Assembly (NCBI RefSeq): GCF_018812025.1
Contig: NC_063044.1
Location: 43,491,330 to 43,555,329 of the forward strand
From: Megalobrama amblycephala
Lineage: Eukaryota; Chordata; Actinopteri; Cypriniformes; Xenocyprididae
Length of the DNA stretch: 64,000 nt
Direction: 5' to 3'
The notes below the pieces were generated by a model. That model saw nothing but the letters and a program-made list of their open reading frames with translations, did no database searches and was not told where the DNA came from. The number at the start of each line of letters is the position of its first letter. The first letter of the stretch is position 1. Below, in pieces: positions 33,773 through 44,414 of the stretch. Position numbers and translations under genes: made by a program.

Positions 33773-35400
33773 TTGTTGGAGAACATCATTAAACGACTTG
33801 AAGAAGTAAGAGCATACATTGATGACATAATTTGGGGATCTTTGCTTCAAGAGCATAATAACAGACTGACCAAAGTGCTGCAGAAAATCAAATCGAGTGA
33901 AACTAAACAAAAACAAATGTCAGTTTGGTGTGCAAGAACTTGTGTTTCTTGGAGATAAACTGTCCAGTCAAGGGATACAGCCAGACAGTGAGAAGATCAA
34001 TGCCTAGAAATGAAAAGTCCCACAGACAGCAGTTGAAATTAGCATTGACCTCTGCGCCCATATTGCAATTCTTTGTCCACAGATGCCTCCAAGAATGGTC
34101 TTGGTGCAGTTTTATTGCAAGCTGATGACGAGATCTGGAAGACGGTAGCATAAGCAAGCAGATCCATGGCTGATTCTGAGTGTCAATATGCACAAATCGA
34201 GAAAGAGTGCTTAGGATTAGTCTTTGGGATGGAGACATTTCATAACTATGTACAGTATACGGTCTTCCCACCTTCACTGCAGAAACTGATCATCGTCCAC
34301 TAATTGCAATAGTAAAAAAGAATCTGAATGAAATGACACCAAGGATTCAAAGACTAATGATGAAATTGCAGAGTTACGATTTTGATCTGGTGTATACGCC
34401 TGGCTAATACTTAGTGCTGGCAGATACCCTCTCAAGCACCCATAAGAAACAGTGAGAGTTCAACAGAAGGAGATGTTGAGATTCATGTGAACTTGGTAAG
34501 TACTGTGTCAGAGGCAGAGCCAGAGTTTGTAAGGTTCCTGTGTCAGATGCAAAGTCAAAGCAAATAGCAGAGGAAACCAAAAAAGACACTGAATTGCAAG
34601 CTGTGATTGACAACATGGATAGTGGATGGCTGATGGGTTCATCTCCAAAATACAGTGACATCAGAGGTGATCTATGTGTTGTGGATGGAATTCTCCTGAA
34701 ACAAAACAGAATCGTCGTTCCACATGTGGAACAAAGCTTGAGACAAGATGTGTAGAAAAATTAAAGAGGAGAGCGAGAGACAGTCTTCTGGCCTGGAATA
34801 AACAAAGACATTGAAAATCTGGTGAGACAGTGTGACACGTGTCAGAAATTCAGAAATAAGCAAATCAAAGAGCCAATGATAATTCCGGACTTACCAACAT
34901 CACCCTGGGAGAAGGTTGGAATGGATCTCTTCCATCTGAAAGGCAATAATTATCTAGTGCTGATCGACTACTACTCAAATGACCCTGAATTGGCTTTACT
35001 ATCTAGCATGTCCACAAAGTGCGTAATTACACATGCAAAGTCAATTTTTGCAATTTTTGAAAGAAAAACAAAAGTTCTTCTATGACAGGACTGCAAAACA
35101 TCTGCAACCACTGGTGATGGATGACGTTGTCAAAATCAGAAGTGATGAGAACTAGAGCAAAAAAGCTACAGTTTTTCAAAAAGTAGCTCCAAGATCTTAT
35201 ACTGTGAAAACAGATGATGGACAAATCCTCAGACGTAACAGACGTGATCTGCTAAAGACTGAGAAAGAAGTGAAAGACTTTAATCAAAGCAATGCTCTGT
35301 CTGATTCAACTGCCTTGTCCAAAACAACTGACTGCAAAACTGATTCGCACACAGACACTCAAACATCAAACAGTCACACTTAGAAGATCTGCAAGACACA
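33773..35400 (+). pseudogene. Gypsy pol remnant, copy A
   Basis: A Ty3/gypsy polymerase remnant read in several frames. End of RT: 'VRAYIDDIIWGS', in which YIDD is the catalytic box. RNase H: 'AQIEKECLGLVFGME' and 'TETDHRPL'-like sequence near 34290. Integrase zinc finger: 'RQCDTCQKFRNKQ'; core start: 'WEKVGMDLFHLKGNNYLVLI'. The integrase core after 'CVITHAKSIFA' is deleted, so its second and third acids are missing, and the C-terminal tail follows directly ('RSYTVKTDDGQILRRNRRD'). A further deletion near 34022 joins RT-connection sequence to RNase H; copy C has the same deletion. Gag, protease and the first half of RT are absent. Nonsense codons and frameshifts are many. Confidence 0.85.
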
Positions 35401-35553
35401 TTAAAAGACCTGATAGATTGAACCTGTAAGAAATAGCTTTAAATACAGCAGTGAGGAGTTTAGTTTAGTTTGTAAGTTGTATTAACTGTTTAATAAGTGC
35501 AAGTTTAAATGTGCTGTATAATAACATTAAGTTTATTTTTCAATGTTTTCTTT

Positions 35554-35568
35554 AAAAAAAAAGGGGGA
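35554..35568 (+). other. Polypurine tract of gypsy copy A
   Basis: An A-run followed by GGGGGA directly before the LTR start, where plus-strand priming occurs in LTR retrotransposons. Confidence 0.8.
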
Positions 35569-35755
35569 TGTGATGATATCAGATTGTTGTTTCTTAAGAA
35601 AGCCAATAGATGGCACTGTGTTAAGTGTTATGTGTGGAGTATCATACAAGTAATATAAAAAGAAGAAGCTTAACACATGTTCAACTAAGAAATAAAAGAC
35701 AGACATGTTGTGTCTGCACTGAAGACTTTTTATTAACATTACCAAACAAAACACA
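35569..35755 (+). mobile_element. Gypsy 3' LTR, copy A (187 bp)
   Basis: TGTGATGATATC...AAAACACA, with TATAAAA at 35654-35660 and AATAAA at 35691-35696. No matching 5' LTR lies upstream. The copy at 56296-56482 has the same length. It points toward the 3' end of the lectin gene on the other strand, so transcription from it would run antisense through the lectin. Confidence 0.9.
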
Positions 35756-36343
35756 GTATGTGTGTGGCTGTCAATAAAACTGAAGTCAGAATAGTTTTAT
35801 CATATATTTAAAAGTTTTACGACATTCTTTACACATTATTTGTAGTGATTCTCTACAATACAAATGCTTACAAAACCATATTAAAGAAAAACTCTTGCAT
35901 TTTGTAGATTCTTCTACTAGAATTTGAGTTGTTTTCTGACCAGATCACATGATTGTTTTCCATTAATATTTCATACATTTACATAGATATAATAGTGTGT
36001 AACATTTTTATATGAGAAAATCACCTCAAAATCAAAAGAAAGCCATGACATGCATTTACAAAAATAAAGCATTTTAGGATCAGGATGTTTTTGCATTGTG
36101 ACATTATTTACATTACAGAATCTGGACATTTTCCTTTATGAGACTTTTTGCTTCCCATTATTCACATTTGTTGATACATGATTATTAAAGCTTTCCAAAA
36201 TAAAAATGGAAGTTGTAAAATTAGGATTGAGTGAATGGATAGACCAAAAACAATATTATAAAGCAGCATCTAACATCTATAATAACGATCAATTTCATTT
36301 ATAACACATAAAACATAAAATACGGCTGCACAAATAATATTAT
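35756..36343. other. Flank between gypsy LTR and lectin 1
   Basis: AT-rich, no gene; nearly the same sequence lies at 56483-57021 in the second copy. It includes the downstream side of the lectin gene. Confidence 0.6.
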
Positions 36344-36431
36344 TTACAGCTGTAAGTCACTTCCAGATATTGACAGCTGACATGGATCAGAGTTTGAAGC
36401 ACTTAGTTGACAAGATGTCTTCTCAATGCAC
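36344..36431 (-). pseudogene. Decayed spare last exon of lectin 1
   Basis: An AG acceptor is followed by 'GTGCATTGAGAAGAC', in the same phase as the real exon 5. It encodes 'CIEKTSCQLSASNSDPC' and then lacks the GTY stretch, which shifts the frame; 'QYLEVTYSCK' is still visible in another frame. This is a duplicated SUEL half-domain exon that has lost about five bases net. The same lesion occurs in the second copy. Confidence 0.75.
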
Positions 36432-36581
36432 CTTATAAAGTAAAAACAAAGGGAACAAAGATTATTATTTATTACCGTCAACATAGCTTGTATAAAGCTA
36501 AAGAATGTCAAGATTAATAATTCAATTAAACTTTAAAATGTAGGATGAAAATTGTACATGATAAAAAAAAAAATGGCTTAC

Positions 36582-37375
36582 TTATAAACATGTAAAAGTC
36601 ACGTCCAGGTATTTATAAGTTCCAACACAAGGATCAGAGAAATGTGAGTTTGATGCAGAAACAGCACATCTCGTTTTTTTATGGCACCTGATTCATGGAC
36701 AGAAAATAATAATTACGCAAGAATAGCTTTAATGTACCATAGACATAAGAATGACATTTTCCTTGCTCTTGTAAAATACATAAAATGAAATGTAAACATT
36801 TTACTGTCAATCTTACAGAGAGGAAACTATATTGGTGACTGGTGCTCTGCAGTTCGTATTTGAGATCTGAGAAGCTGGAAGCCCATAAGAACATGTTATG
36901 CGATCGCTCCGTCCATAGGTGGCTCTAATAATCCTTATTGTTCCCCGACCTGATACATGTAAAAACAAAGAAAATTGTGGTAAAGTTTAAGATCACACGG
37001 GTGAAATTCTCTTCCACTGCTTCATGACTCTCTCATTCTGTCCTGTTTAGACAGAGAAATATAACTATAAATTACTCACGACAGCTGAGGGTCCCACTTT
37101 CTCTTTCACAGATCACAAATGCATCTATACCTGCAGAGGGGAAACATACAAGATGATATATTTACAATTACTTGAAATAAAATAATGTAGATCTGTACTT
37201 GAAAATGTTTAATCGATTGCCGTTCTTACCATGTTGGCACAGGATCAGCAGCACTGAAAATCAAAGTCAAACAGAAACAAACTGAAACACTGAATTGAAC
37301 AGTTGAAATCATGTCAGTTGAGTCGATTGTAAATCATTACTTACAAAGGATCCCGCTTAGCTTTAGCGTCAGCAT
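36582..37375 (-). CDS. Rhamnose-binding (SUEL-domain) lectin 1, 114 aa, five exons
   Basis: Small secreted lectin; fish members bind L-rhamnose or D-galactose and agglutinate bacteria. Exons on the minus strand: 37345-37375, 37230-37253, 37080-37130, 36817-36949 and 36582-36687 (345 nt with stop; all junctions GT/AG). Residues 1 to about 22 form a signal peptide ('[16 protein letters not shown]'). One SUEL domain follows with eight cysteines at 26, 35, 55, 69, 81, 87, 100 and 113, enough for four disulfides. The family motifs YGR (47-49), DPC (98-100) and KYL (105-107) are present ('[14 protein letters not shown]'). Most fish RBLs have two or three such domains; this has one. Introns are only 91-130 nt. 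The frame ends in TAA just before a GTAAGC, so a longer splice form skipping to the spare exon is conceivable but would be broken. It is open and looks functional. Confidence 0.88.
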
Positions 37376-37437
37376 GTTGAAGGTGTGAACCAAAGGGAAA
37401 CTCAGGAAATCTCTTGAGGAGGAACATGGGAGCATGG

Positions 37438-37445
37438 TTTTTATA
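37438..37445 (-). promoter_or_regulatory. TATA box of lectin 1
   Basis: 'CTATAAAAACC' on the minus strand lies 63 bases before the ATG. An inverted CCAAT-like 'GCATTGG' lies about 50 bases further upstream (near 37490). The same arrangement is kept in lectin 2 and in a promoter scrap at 38.9 kb. Confidence 0.7.
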
Positions 37446-37540
37446 GCAGACACAGACGCATTATCATTTGTTTATTGTAGATAACCAATGCGGAAATGGG
37501 AGTTTATAATTTCAGAAATTTCAAAACAAGCAAACTGTTT

Positions 37541-37566
37541 TTTTGTTGTTGTTGTTGTTGTTGTTT
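37541..37566. repeat. (GTT)n microsatellite
   Basis: Eight or so GTT units at the point where lectin copy 1 flank passes into the palindromic transposon remnant. Copy 2 has different sequence here. Confidence 0.9.
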
Positions 37567-38040
37567 TTTGTGATGGTTGTTCTTGAGTCTCTTGTTTGTT
37601 CTTGACAGTTAAACTGAGCTCTGTTCTTCAGAAAAAATCTCCAGGTCCCAAAAATTCTTCAGTTTTCCACCATCTTTTGCATTTTTGAAGCCTTTACAAC
37701 ATTGACTGAATGATTTTGAGATCCATCTTTTCACACTGAGGACAACTGAGGGACTCAAACTCAACTATTAAAAAAAGTTCAAACATTCACTGATGCTCCT
37801 GAAGGAAACACGACGCATTAAGAGTCGGGGGTGAAAACTTTTGAACAGGATGAAGATGTCACAATTTTTCTTATTGTGTTTAAATATCATTTTTTTTCAT
37901 TTAGTACTGCCCTTCTGAAGCAACAGAATATACTTGCATGTTTCCCAGAAGACAAATTAAATACAATTTACTTTGATATTTGAATTCAAAAGTTTTTGTG
38001 CTAACATTTTGGGAACATTACTAAAGACCAAGTAACTCTG
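37567..38040 (+). repeat. Fragment of palindromic DNA transposon
   Basis: Matches the interior of the element at 58348-59297 ('gatggttgttcttgagtctc', 'cactgatgctcctgaaggaa') but lacks both termini and the return arm. Its context shows that the element was in place before the lectin segment was copied, or that conversion spread it. Confidence 0.75.
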
Positions 38041-38094
38041 AATGACATTAATGTTACAGGATAAATGTTTTTTATCATTTTGAGTCCGGGTCGC

Positions 38095-38720
38095 ATTGAT
38101 TATTTATGCCAGTATACAAACTTTCTCATTATTACTTTCAAATCAGCTTCACTACGACACATTATACCCAGAGTTATGACTCCCTGTGCTGAAACTGCTT
38201 CCTATTCAATAGTCAGTTTGCAGCACCACACCACTCTTGTTCATGCAGATGCATTCTGAGATTGTTCTGTAGAAGCCTTTCTGAAGAAAATGTCAGTGAA
38301 GAAGATATAGTGTAGATTCAGTTAAAATCCTGAATATTCAATACCAGTAAACCAATTCAGAGGAAAATAAAAGTATTATTGTTGAAGCTCATATGAAACT
38401 CTCTTTTATCTTTGTTATCTATAGTTTGTGATCTTTGCTTAGTCTTAAACCTGAAGTGTTTTATGACCCAGGAAACCACAAATGTTATGTCCTTTATAGT
38501 ATTGTCGAGAATTGAGCACTCCTGATTATTTATCTGCATGTTTTGATCACATGCAACTTACAAATGAAGAGAATAATAGAAGCAATTGAATTAACAATAG
38601 GTCAACAATATGCAAGTGCAAGTATTAGTCCCAGTTGGTCTAGCACAGTACACGTGGCAAGATTTGTTTTCTTAAATGGACATAAAGTAAAGTAATTGTT
38701 GACATAAAAAAATGCATCTT
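38095..38720 (+). repeat. Duplicated block, copy 2
   Basis: Same order as 32096-33770 without the solo LTR: 'agtatacaaactttctcatt', then 'accaattcagagg', then 'gtcgagaattgagcactcct'. No gypsy RT follows, so this copy is truncated at about 38720. Confidence 0.75.
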
Positions 38721-38866
38721 CAGCAATTTCTCAAAAATGGCTTAAGATTCAGAAGCTCAGGTTTGCTACCCAAATATTGAGCTAAGTTCAAACAAGAGAA
38801 ACCAGTGACTAAAGAGATACAACTGTGTACAGATCAGAGCAAAGAAGAACTTAGGTTTTATTACAT

Positions 38867-38930
38867 ACACAGACTTATCATTTGTTTACTGTAGATAACC
38901 AATGCGCAAATGGGAGTTTATAATCTCGAG
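38867..38930 (-). pseudogene. Vestigial lectin promoter (third copy)
   Basis: 'ttactgtagataaccaatgc' followed by 'aaatgggagtttataat' matches the upstream region of both lectin genes (37465-37515 and 58190-58235). No lectin exon lies next to it. A third lectin unit was probably present and lost, or only its flank was copied. Confidence 0.7.
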
Positions 38931-39284
38931 CTTTATAAATCCAGATGAAGCAATAAAATGAACTAAATTAGGAAATGGTGACAAATAAGCTAATCATTTT
39001 TTTGTTGATTGTTAACTTGGCTGATTGCACTAGCGATTTTCTTTTCATGATGTCTTTTCATATTGCACCCTATTTTACTGCTTTGTTTTGATCAAATGTT
39101 CAGTCACCTTCATGACCCTAATGAGAGTCCTGAAAATTTCCGGAAAAGTTGCTCCTGTTGTGGGATCACAAATAATGTTTTTGTGCTGACATTATTGGAA
39201 CATTACTAAAGACCAAGTAACTCTGAATTACATTCTATTAATGTTACTGGAGGAACATTTTTTTTTATAACTTTGAGTCCGGGT

Positions 39285-39645
39285 CACATTGATTATTTAT
39301 GCCTTTGCCAGAATACAAACTTTCTCATTATTATTTTTTTCAAAACATCATCAAAACACATTCAGTTAAGGTCCAAGTATATTCAGTAAACCAATTCAGA
39401 GGAAAATAGAGGCATTATGATTGAAACTCATCTGAAACTCCTATTATCCTATTATCTTTTTTTTATCTATAGTTTGTGATCTTTGCTTGGTCTTAAACCT
39501 GAAGTGTTTTATGACCCAGGAAACCTCAAACGTTATGTCCTTTATATTATTGTCGAGAATTGAGCACTCCTTATTATTTATCTGCATGTTTTGATCACAT
39601 GCTAAAAAATAGCTTTAATAAATGGTGCGTCATTCAGACACGCAT
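39285..39645 (+). repeat. Duplicated block, copy 3 (partial)
   Basis: Again the 'agaatacaaactttctcatt' to 'gtcgagaattgagcactcct' order, with internal deletions. Confidence 0.7.
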
Positions 39646-39647
39646 AT

Positions 39648-40063
39648 CAAACATTTACATTTAATCATTCAGTAGACGCTTTTATCTAAAGCGACTTACA
39701 AATGAAGAGAACAATAGAAACAACTGAATTGACAATATGCAAGTACAGTACTAGTCCTAGTTAATCTAGCACAGTACACGTGGCAAGATTGTTTTTGGAC
39801 AAATAGAAAAGTAAGTGTTGACATAAAAAATGCCTCAGATGCTCAGGTTGAGATGGGTAACTCATTCCACCATGGAACAGTTCAGGTCCATGTCAGGGAT
39901 TTTGTGCCACTTTTGGATGGCACCATAAGGCGCCGTTCACTTGCAGAACTCAAGCTTCTGGAGGGCACATAAGTCTGAAGTAGTGATTTTAGGTATAGTG
40001 GTGCAGAGCCAGTGGTTGTTCTGTAGGCAAACATTAGTGCTTTGAATTTGACGTGAACTGATG
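39648..40063 (-). pseudogene. L2-like LINE 3' fragment, part 1
   Basis: On the minus strand, degenerate RT C-terminus ('VKFKALMFAYRTTTGSAPLY') leads into the L2/SINE-type tail at 39706-39648. The 5' continuation lies at 42427-42660, separated by the hAT at 40072-42418. Relatives at 49080-49285 and 52735-52855 show the same protein segment. Confidence 0.7.
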
Positions 40064-40174
40064 AAGAGAGGCAGGGATGTGCACAGACATTTTGGGGGGC
40101 AGGGGCTCAAGTGGAAAAAAGGGCACTTCACATAATTATTTATTTAAAAAATAATAAACCCTTAAATATATTAA

Positions 40175-41117
40175 AGGTGCTGTAGAATGTCTTTTTAAAA
40201 GATGTAATATAAGTCTAAGGTGTCCCCTGAATGTGTCTGTGAAGTTTCAGCTCAAAATACCCCATAGATTTTTTTTTAAATTATTTTTTTAACTGCCTAT
40301 TTTGGGGCATCATTAAATATGAGCCGATTTACGCTGCGGCCCCTTTAAATGCTCACGCTCCCCGCCTATGGAGCTCGCGCTTGCCTTAAACAGCATAAAC
40401 AAAGTTCACACAGCTAATATAACCCTCAAAATTCATCTTTACAAGATGTTCGTCATGTAGCATGTCTAATCGCATAAGTATAGTATTTATTTGGATGTTT
40501 ACATTTGATTCTGAATGAGTTTGATGGTGCTCCATGGCTAAAGCTAACATTACACACAGTTGGAGAGATTTATAAAGAATGAAGTTGTGTTTATGAATTA
40601 TACAGACTGCAAGTGTTTAATAATGAAAATAGCGACAGTAAGAAACGATGGTAAGAAACAATGGTAACTTTAATCACATTTAACAGTACATTAGCAACAT
40701 GCTAATGAAACATTTAGAAAGACAATTTACAAAAATCTCTGAAAATATCATGATATCATGGATCATGTCAGTTATTATTGCTCCATCTGCCATTTTTCGC
40801 TATTGTCCTTGCTTGCTTACCTAGTCTGATGATTCAGCTGTGCACAGATCCAGACGTCCTGCCCTTGTCTAATGCCTTGAACATGAGCTGGCACATGCAA
40901 ATATTGGGGGTGTACATATTAATGATCCCGACTGTTACGTAACAGTCGGTGTTATGTTGAGATTCGCCTGTTCTTCAGAGGTCTTTTAAACAAATGAGAT
41001 TTATATAAGGAGGAGGAAACAATGGAGTTTGAGACTCACTGTATGTCATTTCCATGTACTGAACTCTTGTTATTTAACTGTGCCAAGATAAATTCAATTT
41101 TCAATTCTAGGGCACCT
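40175..41117. mobile_element. Nested TTAA-target element (943 bp)
   Basis: TTAA at 40171-40174 and 41118-41121; ends 'AGGTGCTGTAGAATG' and (reversed) 'AGGTGCCCTAGAATTG'. This is the TIR and target pattern of piggyBac/Kolobok-type non-autonomous elements. No coding frame. Confidence 0.85.
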
Positions 41118-41754
41118 TTAAGACAACTCTGACTTCCTTACCAATTTATTTGAATTCCCTCAGACTCACGCAATTGTTTTATTCTTGATTTCTACAAAAT
41201 AATCAGTTCACACAGAGACCATGTTCTTCTTTAATATTCACTAGGTTTATCACAAGAGCAAAGGAAATTATGCCACAATGCATGTTTTCTACACTACTAT
41301 TTTCAAGTAGCTATATATTTAGAATAAATGACTGCACCAAGGAGAGGGACATAGTTTCACTAATAATTTGTTTATTTTGCACAAATCAGTAAATCGTTTT
41401 AATTCCTTTGGTGTTATTGTAGTGGACAATTTTAAGATTTTGGTCCATTTTTGCTGTCTTTCACTCTAATGGAAAGAAAACTTAACTCTAATCCCACATA
41501 TTTAGATGGTGTTTGTTTTAAGCCTACTACCCTCTGTCTGTTTGCATCTGTAGATTTCTTCTAAATTAACCAAAACAAGCTAATCTGCATATTTAAACAC
41601 ATCAAGAGGTTTTTTTTCCCCTGAAATGTTATAAATACATTATATATTATAACAAATGCCTGCAGAGGACGGCAAAAGCCTGGTGATTTTTGTTGTTACA
41701 CAACACAGCACAGCACGATCAAATCCACGTTTAAAGCTAACCACCATAATTAAA

Positions 41755-41759
<5 letters not shown>

Positions 41760-41788
<29 letters not shown>
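41760..41788. repeat. (AT)n microsatellite
   Basis: About 14 AT units within the hAT element. Confidence 0.95.
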
Positions 41789-41796
<8 letters not shown>

Positions 41797-42426
41797 ATTA
41801 TATTTATTATTATTATATTATATATTGTGCATAGCACATTAAAATAATTGAAATTATTATATGACATAAATTACATTAGTATCAAATAAGGCAGATGCGT
41901 TGCTGGTGGTCAAACTATTAACGCGGCGTTAAACATATAAATAAATCTCACCCTTAAATAGTTTTCACAATAGTTTCACAAATTTCACATGTTTGTGAAC
42001 ATATATAGGCTGCCTGAAAGAAATGCACGGGATGAATCCATAGGGCTTTTTTTCTTTTTCGCTTCTCATCACAAAGACAGCAGTTGTATTTTCCCGGGAA
42101 TAGTTGGCACAAGTTTTCAGCCAGCAGCAAACATGAGGTGGGGCGGGGCGCGTGTGCGGGAATGAGTGGCGTGTCACGGAGGGAGGGCAGCTGAACTCGA
42201 CAAAGCCGACCTAATATATGGTTTTTATTATTTTTTTTAATTATTATTTATTCAGTAAATATATTTTTGACAGGGAAGCTGTGCGCAAACAGAAATATTT
42301 ATTCTTTTTTTTTTTTTTTTTTTTTTAAAAAGCATCCCAGAAAAAAAGGGCACTTTCTCTTGAGGAAGAAAAAGGGCAGGGGCTCAAGCCCCCTTTTATG
42401 TCTATGTGCACGTGCCTGAAGAGAGG

Positions 42427-42660
42427 TGTGACGTGTGCTCTCTTTGGCTTGGATCTGTTGCAGAGGCTTGGCAGTGCATGCTGGAAGACCTAAGAGAGCA
42501 TTACAATAGTCCAGTCTGGATAGACCAAGAGCTTGGACAATGAGTTGTGTAGCTTGCTCCAATAGGAAGGGCCCGATCCTCCTAATAATGTATAAGGCAA
42601 ATCTGCAGTTCTAGCAATGAATTTGGGATTTTGCTGGGCACCAACTCTGCCACTAATATT
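42427..42660 (-). pseudogene. L2-like LINE fragment, part 2
   Basis: Minus strand '[20 protein letters not shown]' then 'KPLQQIQ', the conserved SRLDYCN block of the L2/CR1-group RT C-terminus. It is the 5' continuation of 39648-40063 across the hAT insertion. Confidence 0.8.
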
Positions 42661-42834
42661 CAAATCCCATGTATACATTGTTTTTTGAGCTTAATTTAGT
42701 GTCTACTGTGTGTACTATTACCTACCATTAGCCTTTACCATTTACCTGAGAACATCAAATCACTGATTTATACATTAACCTGTAAGAACACACACATTAT
42801 TGTCCTCATTATTGTCCTCAGTTAATTTTCACTT

Positions 42835-42866
42835 TCACTTATTCTTTTCTTGAGAAGAATAAGTGA
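42835..42866. repeat. 12-bp-arm hairpin at LINE 5' edge
   Basis: 'TCACTTATTCTT' (42835-42846) and 'AAGAATAAGTGA' (42855-42866) are perfect complements with an 8-base loop. It sits about where the L2 element should begin. Confidence 0.8.
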
Positions 42867-43136
42867 TTTCCGGTTCAACGCTGCTGCCTGCTGTCTGACT
42901 TACGCTCGGAGCTTCGTGGAGTTTATCCTAAATCCTTCTCTTTATTCCTATTCACATAATATAACTTTCTTGTTTTTCACTAACGTTAGATTACTTAACC
43001 TATTGCATAGTATTACTAAACGGAACGATTTATTACTAGTAATCTACCAGCGAAATCACCTAGTGTCAGCCATAGCCCGCTAGCCTGCTAGCTACCGTCT
43101 ATTTTTTCCTCTAAACTAACCTTCCTTGTCGATCTA

Positions 43137-44204
43137 ATGGCGGATTTATCCGATGTATGTTATTCTGATCTGACCTCGCCAGATCGGGAAGCTGTGGAGA
43201 CTTTGCTGCCCGGCATTCAGAGATCCACCGTGAGGTACAGCGTCCCGCACATCACCCTTGCCCCAGGCAAGCGACCGAGACATCCAGCTAGCGAGTCCCG
43301 TGAGCGATGCAGTTTCTCGGACGGCGTACAAAAACACGGTCAGTCATGTCCGACGATTATCATGTGTACTAAATGCAACATGTACAGCTTAGCTCTTTCT
43401 GTCAGCAGTGAGACTTACACATGTGATAAATGCAGGGATATTGTCAGGCTGACAGAGAGAATCTCAGAATTAGAGACACGCATCCAAACTTTAATCGAGG
43501 ATAGTGAGAATGAAAGGGCCTTAGTTACTGCTTTGGATGCGACTAGCCTAGTAAACACTGCACATTCGGTTCCGGTTGTAGAAGCCACGCAGCAGGCTAA
43601 CTGGGTGACTGTGAGGCGGCATAGTGGCAAGAACAAACACCACTCTTCCGTTCCGATTAGAACATCAAACAGGTTCTCCCCACTCAGTGACGCACCCACT
43701 GAGAATCCTGTTGAAAGTGCCCTAGTTATTGGCGATTCTATTACACGGAACGTGAAAATAGAGACACCAGCCACCATAGTCACATGTTTGCCGGGGGCCA
43801 GAGCACCTGACATCAAAGCAAATTTAAAAGTGCTGGCTAATGCTAAACGTAAATATTCTAAAATCATTATCCACGTCGGCACAAATGATGTTCGACTTCG
43901 CCAGTCGGAGATCACTAAAACTAACATTAAAGAGGTGTGTGAACTCGCAAATTCAATGTCAGCAGAAGTAATTTGTTCTGGCCCTCTTCCTGTTCGTCGG
44001 AGTGATGAGATAGTTAGCAGGTTATCATCACTCAATGGCTGGCTGTCTAAGTGGTGTCCGCAGAATAATATAGGTTTCATAGATAATTGGAAAAGCTTTT
44101 GGGGCAGACCTGATCTGTTGAAAAGAGATGGTATTCATCCATCCCGGGATGGTGCTGCTCTTCTATCTAGAAATTTGGCAAATAGTCTTAGAGCTGAAAC
44201 ATGA
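43137..44204 (+). CDS. L2 LINE ORF1 protein, zinc-finger and SGNH esterase, 355 aa
   Basis: Open reading frame of a LINE ORF1, thought to act as an RNA-binding or chaperone partner of ORF2. A CxxC...CxxC zinc-binding site lies at residues 77-99 ('CTKCNMYSLALSV', then 'TCDKC'). A short coiled coil follows at about 101-127 ('LTERISELETRIQTLIEDSE'). The SGNH/GDSL hydrolase domain has its serine block GDSI (199-202, S201), GTND (248-251) and the Asp-His pair in 'DGIHPSRDGA' (D331, H334). All catalytic residues are present. Esterase-type ORF1 is known in CR1/L2 LINEs of vertebrates; its role is unsettled. Start: ATG at 43137 in 'gatctaATGG', with stops upstream in frame. Confidence 0.88.
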   Translation: MADLSDVCYSDLTSPDREAVETLLPGIQRSTVRYSVPHITLAPGKRPRHPASESRERCSFSDGVQKHGQSCPTIIMCTKCNMYSLALSVSSETYTCDKCRDIVRLTERISELETRIQTLIEDSENERALVTALDATSLVNTAHSVPVVEATQQANWVTVRRHSGKNKHHSSVPIRTSNRFSPLSDAPTENPVESALVIGDSITRNVKIETPATIVTCLPGARAPDIKANLKVLANAKRKYSKIIIHVGTNDVRLRQSEITKTNIKEVCELANSMSAEVICSGPLPVRRSDEIVSRLSSLNGWLSKWCPQNNIGFIDNWKSFWGRPDLLKRDGIHPSRDGAALLSRNLANSLRAET

Positions 44205-44414
44205 CAAACCAGGGCCCAGATCAGGACGCAGACAAACTGGCTAAACCGACCGTCTGCTAGCCGCCTCACGTCACAGAACTCAGATAATTCACAGCACATA
44301 GAAACTCTTTCACCTAGATATTATCACATAGAGACTGTGTCTGTACCTCGAACTAGTAAAAACAAAAAACTTCCGAAACCTTTTAAGGGTAAAAATTTAA
44401 TTGATGTTCAAAAA

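Larger units (their letters stand above)
40072..42418. mobile_element. hAT-type element with 8-bp target duplication
   Basis: Ends CAGGGATGTGCACAGACAT and (reverse complement of the right side) CAGGCACGTGCACATAGACAT, flanked by AAGAGAGG at 40064-40071 and 42419-42426. Subterminal 'GGGCAGGGGCTCAAG' is present at both ends in opposite orientation. Its target is an L2-like LINE, which reads on either side. There is no transposase frame, so it is non-autonomous; a TTAA element is nested inside. Confidence 0.9.

Noticed and set aside
36679..36894. Minus-strand frames over lectin 1 (also 57274-57573) as separate proteins
   Set aside because: They read through lectin introns in a different frame; the spliced SUEL model explains the conserved residues.
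43415..44080. 221-codon open frame on the minus strand inside LINE ORF1
   Set aside because: It is the antisense shadow of the esterase ORF1, which has all family motifs on the plus strand.
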